Below, piece after piece: positions 48,261-58,314 of a stretch of 64,000 bases of DNA. A program made the position numbers and the translations under genes. A model generated the notes under the pieces. It searched no databases. It had not been told where the DNA came from and saw only the letters and a list, made by a program, of their open reading frames with translations. Origin of the DNA: Centropus unirufus (Eukaryota > Chordata > Aves > Cuculiformes > Centropidae); assembly GCA_013397695.1 (NCBI GenBank), contig VYZI01000018.1, positions 3,313,599 through 3,377,598 on the forward strand, in the 5' to 3' direction. Each line of letters opens with the position of its first letter. Within the stretch, counting starts at the first letter, position 1.

Positions 48261-50675
48261 CTACTCAGCTACTAAGGTCTAGGCAAGCGAAAAATAATGC
48301 AGAGAAATGTAATAAATATTATCTTAACTAATAGTCAGAGGAGAATTGTAGTTAGCTATGCAGAAAAACCCAGTTATTGTATCTTAAATACATAATATTT
48401 ATTAATTTACTTTCATGGCAAATACAGGCATTTACAACCATGTCTTACGTGCCAAATGCTACAGAATAAAGTGACAGTAAGTCTACCCCTTCCATCTTTT
48501 GCGGAGTGTCCAGTTTGAACTTCCTCACATTTTCCAGTGTTGTACATTCAGCCTTTTAAGTCTTTTCCACCTGCTTTTGCCATAGTCCCTCTTTCACACT
48601 GACCAGGTCTGTATTTACCTAGTACAGTTGATTCTGCAATGTTAACAACATTTAGAATTACAGTAATTGCACCCAGTGACTAATAAATGTTTTGAGATAA
48701 TATGCATTGCCCCAACAGCTATTACAAAATTCACAAAACTTGCTTAGTGCTCTCTGGAATACCCCTGCTGAGAAGAAAAATGTTGCTGTAATGTACGTGT
48801 TCAGTCCGAGATTGCCCAATGAATGGCTCTTCCTTTAATGCCATCTTCTCTCAGCGATAATGGAGGAAAGGCTGTTTGTTTTGAGCACAAAAGGAAACAT
48901 TTACTAAATGACAAAATGGGTATTTGAAGCATTACAGAACAAAGACAGCGAAGATTGTATAACAAAAAAGACGAACATGAAAGGTGAATCTTTTTAATAT
49001 CTAAGTCCAAGATCTATCTTCAGTGAACTACCTGAGTGTTCTCATATTAATCAACAGACAAAAATAACAAAATGAAGAGTGTGAGTTGGGCTCACTGGTC
49101 CATTTAACCAAAAGTACAGAGCAGATTCCAATATTTTTTATTTTCCAACACTGTCTCTGGCTCGTAGCATCACTTCACCATCACCACCCTGACAATAGTT
49201 GCTACCATCAACATTCCCTAAAATGTCACATATGCAGAAACCATTCATCAGCCCTGAGCTTATCTTATACAGATTTATTTTTTTAAGACAAGCATCAATC
49301 CCATCTAAATTGTGTTGCCTATATATCTTTATATCCTTTATATAAGTCAAGATCCTTCCTTTGGATGGGACAATAGGACAAAATCTTTTTTGTATTAGTC
49401 CTATTCTGAATATTCTACCTTCAAAAATCTAGAAAATCTCCAGAGCTGTGGAAAATGATTCCATAACAAGCAAGAAATAAAACAGATGCTTACAATGCGA
49501 CCCGGTGTAGCTCCTGGGCCAGGAAGTTATATTTATGTCTTTATTCTGATGTGTTTTTCTCCTTTATGTTCAGGGCATTTTCCCTACAGGAAACATTGCT
49601 ATCTCCATATTGACACCAGTTTTTTAGAACTTACATTTCCATTTGTCACGATTTTATTGTGGATTGCTACTGATCCTTCCCAAGTTTGACTAAAATATCG
49701 CTGTGCCAAGATTTTCATATTCTGCAAAGAATTTTGCTAGTTAATTTATTGCTTAGTCAATGGCAATTTGCAGGTCATATTTGCAGGTCACACAGGCATC
49801 ATCTTTATATGCACCTCGTAAATAGTTAGAAAATAATGATATACCAAACAATATTTACTTTTGTTGCTTACTCCCTGTCTGGTGGGACTGCATATGACTA
49901 AAGAAGAGAATAACTCCATCTTGTTTTATGAGAACAGTTTTGTACAAAGCAGAATCCTTCTGCAGACCAAGGAAAACTTTTGGGATTCCCTCTTTTTTCT
50001 GGAAGAGAGCAGTTCACTGCTCTTCACAGGGCTGCCAATTCTGGTTATAGCAACTAGAAGCCTGATCACACCCCTTACTGCACACCCTGAAGTATCCTCA
50101 GAACCTGCTGCTTTAAAGCAAAGTGTGTAGTTTTCTTCATGAACAATGCATCTGTCCTTTTGTTGCTTGGCAGTCTTCCTCCTCACCCCTTAAGTACCAT
50201 TGTGTTCTGGAGGAAGAATATGAAAGGAATGCTGTAGCATTCACTCCTCACGTAGTGGGGAAAAAGCAGCCACTTACATAATTTCATGTTTCACATCATC
50301 ATATGGATCTTGGTTCTTTAAAATCCCAGTTCATTCCAAGGACAGTAACTGTTTGCTCCTGGTGTTGAGCACTACACCACCCTTCTGCACCCTTCCATTT
50401 TTTCCAAGGGAAGGGCAGAGGTGAATTCTCAAAGAATGTACTGATTATTAAATTTTCATTGAACTAAAAATTTCTGCAGGAGTTTAAAGCAACATGCTGG
50501 CAGTTTGGAACTGGGGAAGGCTGCAGTTGATCAGAGCCAGCCTGAGCAGTAACGTTCATTCAGCAGGAATTACTATCTAGAGAGGTTCTGGAACACACGG
50601 GAAACTAGAAAAAAACCTGCCATAATTTTTAAAGCAGAAATATTTGTGCAAAGGTGCTGGTATTACACTTTGTAG

Positions 50676-50735
50676 NNNNNNNNNNNNNNNNNNNNNNNNN
50701 NNNNNNNNNNNNNNNNNNNNNNNNNNNNNNNNNNN
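50676..50735. other. Assembly gap (60 N)
   Basis: A run of N between cactttgtag and ttcaactgtg. The true length is unknown. Confidence 0.98.
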
Positions 50736-51502
50736 TTCAACTGTGAAGGAGAGAAAGCAGAAATAAAACCTAAGCTTTGTCAATAGTATACATGATACGG
50801 GCTTTAGCTGTAAATTCAGATCTGGGTCCAACTTTTGATTTTTCTGAACTTTGTGCCCTCTTTGAATCCAGGCTTTTGTTTAGGTGCACAAAGCAGTTCC
50901 AGCAGTTGTGAAGCAGGCCTAATTAGGACCATATTTTGGGGGTTTTTTTAAGAAGGCTATGAAGTTGAATTTTTATCTATTTATTTTAAAATAAAATCCT
51001 TTGTCACATGTGACAAACCGAAGCTAAGCATAGATGCTGTGTCTCCACCAAGGTACAAGCGTAATCGCTGTTATTTCGATAGTATAGGACACATCCAGAT
51101 TAAGCACTTCTCATGGCATGGAGAGTGAGAGCATGCTCATGTGTCCTGGCCGTGAAAGGATGGTTACCTGGGGACTGGAGCGATGGATTTACCCACATAA
51201 TCAATGGGAGGGCTTTTTTTGGCTACAGTGAGTTGCACCTTGTCCTGTTAGGCAAAATGACTGATTCAAAGACTGTTTCACAGTCCTTGGGTGCGCAAAT
51301 CCTAGCTTTGAGTTTGGGAAGATAACTTTTTACCATCAGTCACTCGGTGACATAACATGACTGACCTTAGACGATGTAAAATTTGTTACTTGTGAAAGTT
51401 TAAAGGTGGACTACAGTGCTACAAACTTATTGTTAATAAAATGCTTCTGAGGACTTCATTAAAGCCCCTCTTTTTCTGTTCAAGGCTTTCTGTTCATTAC
51501 AG

Positions 51503-51675
51503 AATTGCCTGCTGATGCCAGCCTTCTCAGCTCTGTGAAGTGTATTTCATTTGCAAATGCAAGTGTCTGGGCCTTAAATGTGATAACAGAAAGCCTATCA
51601 CATGGCAGGTGTTGCCTGAAGAGAAGTTCCTCAGTTGTGTTTTTCAGCAAGAGGGAAGACTGTTTGCGTTTAAGT
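51503..51675 (+). pseudogene. Dynein AAA2-AAA3 connecting exon, ended by a CR1 insertion
   Basis: After a strong acceptor (ttctgttcattacag) the bases give L-P-A-D-A, then gaagtgtatttcatttgc (E-V-Y-F-x-x-A), then tgtctgggcctt (I-W-A-F). This is the family motif P-x-D-x-P-K-E-x-Y-E-x-Y-F-V-F-A-x-I-W-A-F-G-G with a three-base insertion and frame changes. Further on, gagaagttcctcagttgtgt resembles V-K-F-P-S-Q-G-T. The homology stops where a CR1 3' end begins at 51676, and no donor is left. Confidence 0.8.
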
Positions 51676-51755
51676 TCACAGAATCTCTAGGTTGGAAAAG
51701 ACCTTTGATATCAAGTCCAACCATATCTGTTTGCTACTAAACCATATCCCTAAGA
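51676..51755 (-). mobile_element. CR1 LINE, short 3' end fragment, inverted
   Basis: The bases tcacagaatctctaggttgg, aaaagacctttgatatcaag, tccaaccatatctgtttgct and aaaccatatccctaag follow the reversed CR1 3' terminus closely. Only about 80 bases remain, so the copy is strongly 5'-truncated. Its similarity to consensus is higher than for the CR1 copies at 6.4 and 43.4 kb. It abuts or interrupts the dynein exon at 51503. Confidence 0.9.
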
Positions 51756-52796
51756 TACGGTTTAATTGAGTCAGATATATAGAAAATATTACATCTGTAT
51801 TATAAAATAGCAAGCTGGATACGGTTTAGGATTTGCCACTTGTCATGCCTAGCAGGATGTCCTACACCCTGCAATTTGTCCTTCGTGTAGGAACACAAGC
51901 TTTCACACTTTTGCACTGTTTCCCCATACTACACACATGCTATATGGCCACCTCGCAGTTTTCCGCTGCTAAAAGTTTTTATTTCCATGAGCCATGCTAT
52001 GAATGTCTCTGAGGGTTTATAAGAGACGATTTCTTTCTTTTTATTTAGTTTGGTACTTAGTATCATGGGAAGCACCACTGGATTGTATTCAGTTTTAACT
52101 CACATTGAAAAAATTAAAAGGTTTTGCATGCAAGTTCTGTCCACTCCTAAAAGTTTGTGCTTATTCATAGTATGAGTCTGTCATTTTGTTTGGTTGTGCT
52201 TGAAAAAGACAGTGAAATGGAAGAAACTATAGGCATGGAAATTTTTGCCAGCAGTCAAATTGGAATGAATGCAAAGGGGCTTAAGACATGCACATCTCTG
52301 GTTTAAAAGAAAAACAAATTTCAGACTCAAGAAAGGTAAAGAAGTTTCAGGCAAGTCTGATGAGAATTCTTAAACTTCTGGATACGAGGGTGAGCCTAAT
52401 GGCCATTTCAAGTCTATAAAAAAATTAATTTAAAGTAGATTTACCTCCTCAACCTAATACAGGTTTACTCTTTGACCTGAAAATTCTAGATGTTAAAAGG
52501 GAAGTAGATATTCTTCACCGCATATGAACTAGTTTAATACGGTAACAGAAGCAGCATCGTGTTTTGGATAGGTACCTCTTGATTCAGGGAGGCTTACGCG
52601 TCATAACTTTGAAGTCCAAGTGACAGTAATCAACAAAGTAGCTCTGTGATAGTAGGAATGCAAAGCCCATAGATGGTACTAACTCAGAATCCACAGAACA
52701 GCATGTTTACGTGGAACAACTGAGTTGAGAATCTCATTGTAAATTATCTGAGTTGAAATTCCAAAATATTTCTTATTTGTACATGGCTTTCCATAG

Positions 52797-52972
52797 AAGG
52801 ATCCTACTGGACATTGGTTCAGTCAGTACTGAAATGCATTTCTCCTTGGGTTAGAAAGCAATAGCTATTCTGATAAAAGGCACTGTGGAGATGTTTGTTG
52901 CTGGCACTGCAGGAATGGTGACAGAGCACACCGTTATTCATTTCTCAGTATGGGCCACATCAATCCCAAGCA
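52797..52972 (+). pseudogene. Dynein AAA3 P-loop exon remnant
   Basis: From an acceptor (ggctttccatag) to a gtgagt donor. The 5' part, ggatcc then agtactgaaatgcatttctc, matches D-P, then T-E-T-A-R-L. A stop-containing stretch follows. MFVAGTAGMV at 52891-52920 corresponds to P-L-M-L-V-G-N-A-G-V-G-K-T, with the lysine and threonine of Walker A lost and one codon inserted. The segment then follows V-F-V and the L-A-S-L region. It lies downstream of the AAA2-AAA3 connector, as it should. Confidence 0.78.
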
Positions 52973-53330
52973 GTGAGTACTTATTTCCCTAGTGAAAAAT
53001 GGCAGCCCAGGAACACAGGGCATTTAGCATATTGTAGGCATAGATTTAACAGTAAGTCACCAACATTTCTTTCTGTGGTTTGTAGGACTTTATGTTGTAT
53101 TTTTTTTATATAAATTCTTGGGTTTTATACCTTTGCAAAGTGTGGTGTGAAATAACCTTTCTGCCTGAAATAATATGGTCTGTTATGGGATGATATTGTA
53201 CTGAGAAAGCAATATGGGGCTTCTAGTAGGTTGTGTAAGAAGTAATAGAGGTTAGGTTTGAATTACAGGTTTGTAATTATTACTTTTCACTTCCTTAAGG
53301 ACTGTGTTATTCTTTCTCTTGAACTGATAG

Positions 53331-53414
53331 GAAAACAGTGAGCTGAAGTGAGAGCATAAAACAGTTGCAAAATCTGCATCCAGCAAAATTTTTCCATGTG
53401 CAAAGAATTGGGAG
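53331..53414 (+). pseudogene. Candidate dynein AAA3 exon remnant (NYYTTSATLQKILEKPLE region)
   Basis: Between gaactgatag and a gtaatt donor there are 84 bases containing aaatctgcatccagcaaaat, ttttcc, caaagaattgggag. This resembles codons for T-T-S-A-T-L-Q-K-I-L and K-P-L-E. The place in the gene is right and the splice signals are plausible, but no frame carries the whole motif. Confidence 0.38.
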
Positions 53415-56400
53415 GTAATTGTGCTTATGGACTGGAAAAGCCGATGGAGGAAATGAAAAGCAAATCCCTAACGTGTAGGTCTGCGCTGGTCAGGTAAGGA
53501 TGGCCCCACTCCTGTTCCAATGCCAGGTCCTACAAACTCGTCAGAACATACCTTTTGTTTGTTTGGTTTACATGATTAAATTTAGCTAGGACTGGATTCA
53601 AGAAACAACTTAGTACTTGTAGGGAACTTTTGAATATGTCAACAGAACCTGGGCTAGGGGTCTTTGTTTCCCCTGAAGGTGAATCTTTGGCCAAGTCTCG
53701 TCTCACTGGCTCCACCCTTGTCGCCAACATAGCCTCCTCCACACCGAGCTGTGAGGGGATTGTTCAGCCATCACTGGGAGGTCAAGGAGCTTGCTCTTGG
53801 CAGCTGCCCTGTTGTGGAACTGCTGGCAATGAAATTCTCCATTGCATGTCCTGCTCATCCTGTGAGGAGGGAGGCCTGCCAGCCTCCCCAGCTCTCACCT
53901 TGGCTGTGCCCTCAGTACTGTTTTCCTCGCCTTCCCAATCCCTTCTCCTTTCTCCAGTACAGCTGGTGGGTGGTCACAGGGCCTGCCTTCTGCTGGCTCC
54001 CTGGAAGGGAGAAAATCCCATTGATCCGCTTCTGCCATACAGAGACCAAAGTACAGGGACCATGTTTGGGCAGCGAGATGTGGGAGACCCAGACAGAGAT
54101 GAGTGGCCACCTGTCCGTGCTCCCTGCTCTGCTTTGGTTCTTCCTGACAACAAATATTTATGTGGCTTTTTCCTATAGTGCAAGGGGGATTAATGTAAGC
54201 AATGTGCCAGAGAGCTGATTTAAGCCTCTGAATCCTATAAACTGCATAATGGTTTTTATGCCGTGATGAAGGGCATTTTTGTACTCCATGCAGGAGGGAG
54301 TTGGAAGGCACCCAGTGAGGCAGGAAGGTGCGCACTCAGGGGTGCACTCACTGTCAGGCTGGCACTCCTTTGCCAGGATGGAAACAGTGGAAGAGTGTTC
54401 TCCCATGCCAATATGAACCCTTCACTTTGAGGGCAAGGGTCCTGTAGAGGACCAAGCCTATTCCCCTGGAGCAGAAGGGAGAAACACCTGAGAGGCAGGG
54501 AGAGAACTGTGAACTATGTCCAGGCACCTGGAAAGCCGTGGTGTGTGGAGCAGCAGCTGGCATTCCAACATTTGCCTGGGCCAGGCACTGAGCTCACAGG
54601 AGCAACCTGCAACAGCATTAGGAAACTACCCCTTCTCTAGAGATGCCCCAGAAATCCAAGCGACACTTTGTATTTTCTTCCAATGCATGATATTTTCCAG
54701 GACTTTTTTAAAACGTTTCCCATTTCTTGTGGGCTTCCATTTCTATCTGGTTTTATTGTTCCACCTTAAAAAGGATTCCATCTTTGTGAATCTTGTTGCT
54801 GATGGACATGTGGTTCCCTGAAGATCTTGCCTGGGCAGTCCTAGAGAGAATCTTGCAGACACATTGCGGTGATCTGCCTCTTTACTAGGGACCTGGTGAC
54901 TAAAAATGAGCTATCGCTAGTATGCCAATTTTGTTTGTATTAAAGCTTCTCAGCCTTGTAGTTAGGTAAATTGTACTGCATTCATTTGATTTATTTTAAG
55001 CCTAAACATTTACGCAGTAGCTGCGGTTTAGCCTCTTCATCGTGTACTTGTTTGCAAGAATGATCTGTTCTGCATTCACCTGGAGCATGTATTTGATTAT
55101 ATTTTGTGATCTAAAATTTGGCTAAAAGAAAAACCCTCAAGGTTGACAAGGACTAGGATTGACAGAACTATGGCTCTTTGAAATCCCTGTTGTCCATTTA
55201 AATTTTAATGTTTCTATCATTTGTTCCTCAGTGTAAATTAACAGCCATGGCAGTGTGTTGGGTTTCTTTTCTGAAGTCAAGACTTTAAATTTAATTCAAT
55301 AGCCTAGATTTACAGCTATTCTATATTTCACAAGGCAGAATCAATAATGTGACTGAAGTGAAGAAGATAAAAATTTATGGTATCTTGCAATTTAATGGTT
55401 GAAAAGATGCAATTGGAGAGATCATAAATTGTGAAGGAGTTTATGCTTCATTGCTCCTGATTCAGTGCTTGCTGTTAGAACTTGATTTGTGACTATTCAC
55501 AAGGTGTGATTAATGGTGTGATCGATGCTTGCTTCAGTGCAGTAAAGCAGTTGTAATGCTCTTCATTAGAATAAATAAAATAAATTGACTGGAGCTTTAT
55601 AAAAACTGTGTAACATTTAAAATCTAAAATGTCAATTTTTTTTCCTGTTACAATTTAGGTTTCTTCAGGCAATTTCCACCTACATCACATCACTCATTGT
55701 CATTCTTTTTGGATATTATAGAAATCCATGTGGGTTTGGGTTAGCTTTATGCAAAGCTCAGTGAAGGGGAAAAAAAAAGAGTTGAATAGGGCTGACTAGA
55801 GTCTAGGATTTTCTGGTGGCTGTGTTTTGCCATCCTGCAAATGTACATTCATTCTCCTTTAATACATGCAAGTTTAAAGGAATCAAGGCAGAAAATGACT
55901 CTTTCATACACAGTTCTGCTAAAACCAATAAAAATTAATAATTTTCATTGTTTTTAAATGGGCTGGATGTATGATCAGCACCCTAGCAGAGACAATGAAG
56001 ATAAAGAGGCTTTTTTGAGTAGCATTTTTTTTGGTTTAAGGATGTTCATTACATAATCCAACGCTATGCTCTAAAACTGACAGGGGAATATGTGAAAACT
56101 GCAACAGCCATGAAAGGAAGTAGAATGTAGTAATTTTGATGTTGTCATTTAAAGAATTGGGCTACAGGAGATGCAAATGAGAAATAGGGTAGAGGATGCC
56201 CCAGGATGTTTTGTGCATGCCAGTTAGGTCCCTCGCAGTGTATGGATAATTTTGAAGTATAAAATGTCTAAACGTGCTGTACAAAACCTGGAGAGTGAAA
56301 AAATTGTGCTGTGAAACTTAGGGAAAATTCTACTGTGACTTGAATCTAGAGCTCTTCCGTTTGCTTCAGTCTTGTTTGCTTTTGTTTGCCTCATTGAGAG

Positions 56401-58256
56401 ATAAGCCTTATAATTAGCTGCAAAAGTTTATCAGATTTCCACTGTGCTCCCTTGCTCTGATTTTCCCGTGTCCTTTGTCATGATATGCCTAACGATTTCA
56501 GGTTTGTGCTTGTTTTTAAGAGGAACTATAGGTACATTTAAATCTATTAGAAAACAAGGCACCATTTAGACAACAGCAGGGAATTAAATATTTCCTATAA
56601 TTTTTGTATCTTAAAATATGCTGTAGCAACTCCAGGCATCAATGATCATGCATTTGCTGATTGGAATTGCAAAAAGAATGGAAAACATAAGGAAACTACA
56701 AACATTTTTGAAACGTATAGCTATGTTAAATTAGTGTTTCTATTATTGCACAGAGTATTTACAGACTAGCAGTTGTCACTTCATGAAAAAAATATCTTAA
56801 AATAGATCATATTCTGTCTGTCAGCAGTCTGGCAGAGATTCAGATATTAACTGCAACACGTTCTGACAGTAAACACAGAGTAAAATGCGTGAAACTATAA
56901 TGTAAGTAGATAAGCTTTTCTTTTCAAGATTATTTTTTTGCTCCCTCACTGTCAATTGAAAAGCCAGTAATTCACACTTAGAAATGGATTTTTGTGAGTC
57001 ATAAAAACTAGGTTTGGTAGGAGCAGACACAATGTAGCTGCAGCCACAGCCCCCAGAGTATTGTAACTGAAAGATCCCAAGAGCTGTAATGCTGTAGTGG
57101 GCAGGAGAGACATTGATATAGTAGGCAGCTGTGGTTACTTGACCAACTGAATTTGCCTGTATCCAACAACTACCCAAAAATGTAGTAGCTCTAATTGCAT
57201 TTAACACAGAGGCAAATTGACTCAACTTAAAACTTCACCTCTTGTCTGGCAGAAGAATAACCATGGTGGTCATTTGTGGTTTTTTGGGTCTGGGTTTATT
57301 TCCCCCCAATGAGCTGATGACCTACCCAGCATGCTAAATTGGTTTGAGAATCAACAATAGCAATAACACTGAGCCCTTGGACAGACTCTGTCCATCCTTA
57401 TCATTACCAAAATGCAGTAATATGCCAAATTCACTGTAGTGTCTTTTCCAACTTTTTAGACCAGCAGCATATTCATTTCACTTTTGGTATCCGTTTTATC
57501 AATAGGGAAAGCCACACGTATTTATAAGGAGTGCCAGAAAGGATGCTGTGGTAGGATTTTCTTTGGGGATTTTTTGCTTACTTTCAACTCTGAAAAAAAA
57601 ATTAATTCTGTTAAGTGGGTGCGTTCGCACTTAGGCAGTTTTCAGATATACTCAGCCAGAAACATGCAGGCAGTATATGAACAGAAGATTTGTTGCCAGG
57701 CCATTAAAATATGATTTCACTGGGAGGGTAGGGTCCAGTTTCTTCAAACATGGCATGCAGTAAGGGAATGGCTCAGATTAGGCCAGGTTCTGAACACAAT
57801 ATGATCATACTGGAGAAGCAGAATATTACCATGTGAGGGGGTTGGGCAGGCTGAGTTATTGCAGTTTACCTGCTTGTGTATTTAATCTCTTCAGAAACAG
57901 CTGGACACTACACTGTGCTGTGTATGGACATCCTTGGTTAGTTCCACCAGCACTGAGGGTTTCACCTGGCAAAGGAAGCTTTTGTGAAATAGGATAGAGC
58001 GTGAATTGAAATAGCTCTTCCATACTGCCTTTCACAATGGATGGTTCTTTTTTCCTTTTTTTTTTTTTCAATGAATACCTTTCTGCAGTCTAACTTAGTC
58101 CACTTCAAAGTGGTCTAAACAAAAAGGTTACTCTTCAGGCAGAAAGAGATTGTTCACATAGGAGGCTGTTGCAGAATAGCTATTCCTGACTTCTGAATGG
58201 AAAAAAATGTTCATTAGTCCCTGGGAAATCTGACTATAGTTAGAACTTGTTTGCAG
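53415..58256. other. Intron-like stretch with a GC-rich island
   Basis: About 53490-54620 is GC-rich and nearly stop-free on several frames (182 and 155 codons on +, 146 on -). The frames overlap and share no recognisable domain, so base composition is the likely cause. At 56821-57225 a 134-codon minus-strand frame was seen, also unrecognised. The AAA3 Walker B region (I-D-D-M-N-M-P) should fall here but was not found. Confidence 0.45.
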
Positions 58257-58314
58257 GCTCTTATTTCCTTCAGATGAATCCTGTGTACTGTCCAGTGGGC
58301 CTTTCCAGCGTGAG
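58257..58314 (+). pseudogene. Candidate dynein AAA3 exon remnant (ACMNP...RLQRH region)
   Basis: After an acceptor (aacttgtttgcag) the bases cttatttccttcagatgaat cc match C-M-N-P. A shortened stretch then ends ggcctttccagcgtgag, close to R-L-Q-R-H. Order relative to the AAA3 P-loop is correct. The match is short and needs a profile search. Confidence 0.35.

Larger units (their letters stand above)
44557..51502. other. Intron-like stretch with a 36-bp tandem repeat and a gap
   Basis: About 6.9 kb without recognised exons. It holds the T-rich tandem repeat at 48152-48260 and the N-run at 50676-50735. It ends with a good acceptor (ttctgttcattacag). No mobile element was identified. Confidence 0.5.
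5152..58314 (+). pseudogene. Decayed axonemal dynein heavy chain gene (DNAH9/DNAH11/DNAH17 group), partial
   Basis: Seen: more than twenty short segments on the + strand match successive parts of an axonemal dynein heavy chain, in protein order, from the stem through the linker, AAA1, AAA2 and the AAA3 P-loop. Many are still flanked by AG and GT splice signals. Most contain in-frame stops, frameshifts or deletions; two exons remain open. Known: these proteins are about 4,500-residue AAA+ motors that drive ciliary and flagellar beating, and the signature TIDVHARDVV followed by AAA1 is typical of the DNAH9/11/17 outer-arm beta group. Because the exons are spread over 50 kb with introns, this is not a processed copy. 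It is either a unitary pseudogene or an old segmental duplicate. The PEExFILK and EQMVxQS residues at 38.6-38.7 kb favour DNAH11, but DNAH9 or DNAH17 are not excluded. Stem exons upstream and AAA4 onward lie outside the window or were not recognised. Confidence 0.86.

Noticed and set aside
53630..54218. Two overlapping + strand open frames of 182 and 155 codons
   Set aside because: They overlap each other and an antisense frame in a GC-rich patch, so the lack of stops is explained by composition.
56821..57225. 134-codon minus-strand open frame with a protein-like middle
   Set aside because: No family could be named, and there are no splice signals or neighbours that support a gene.
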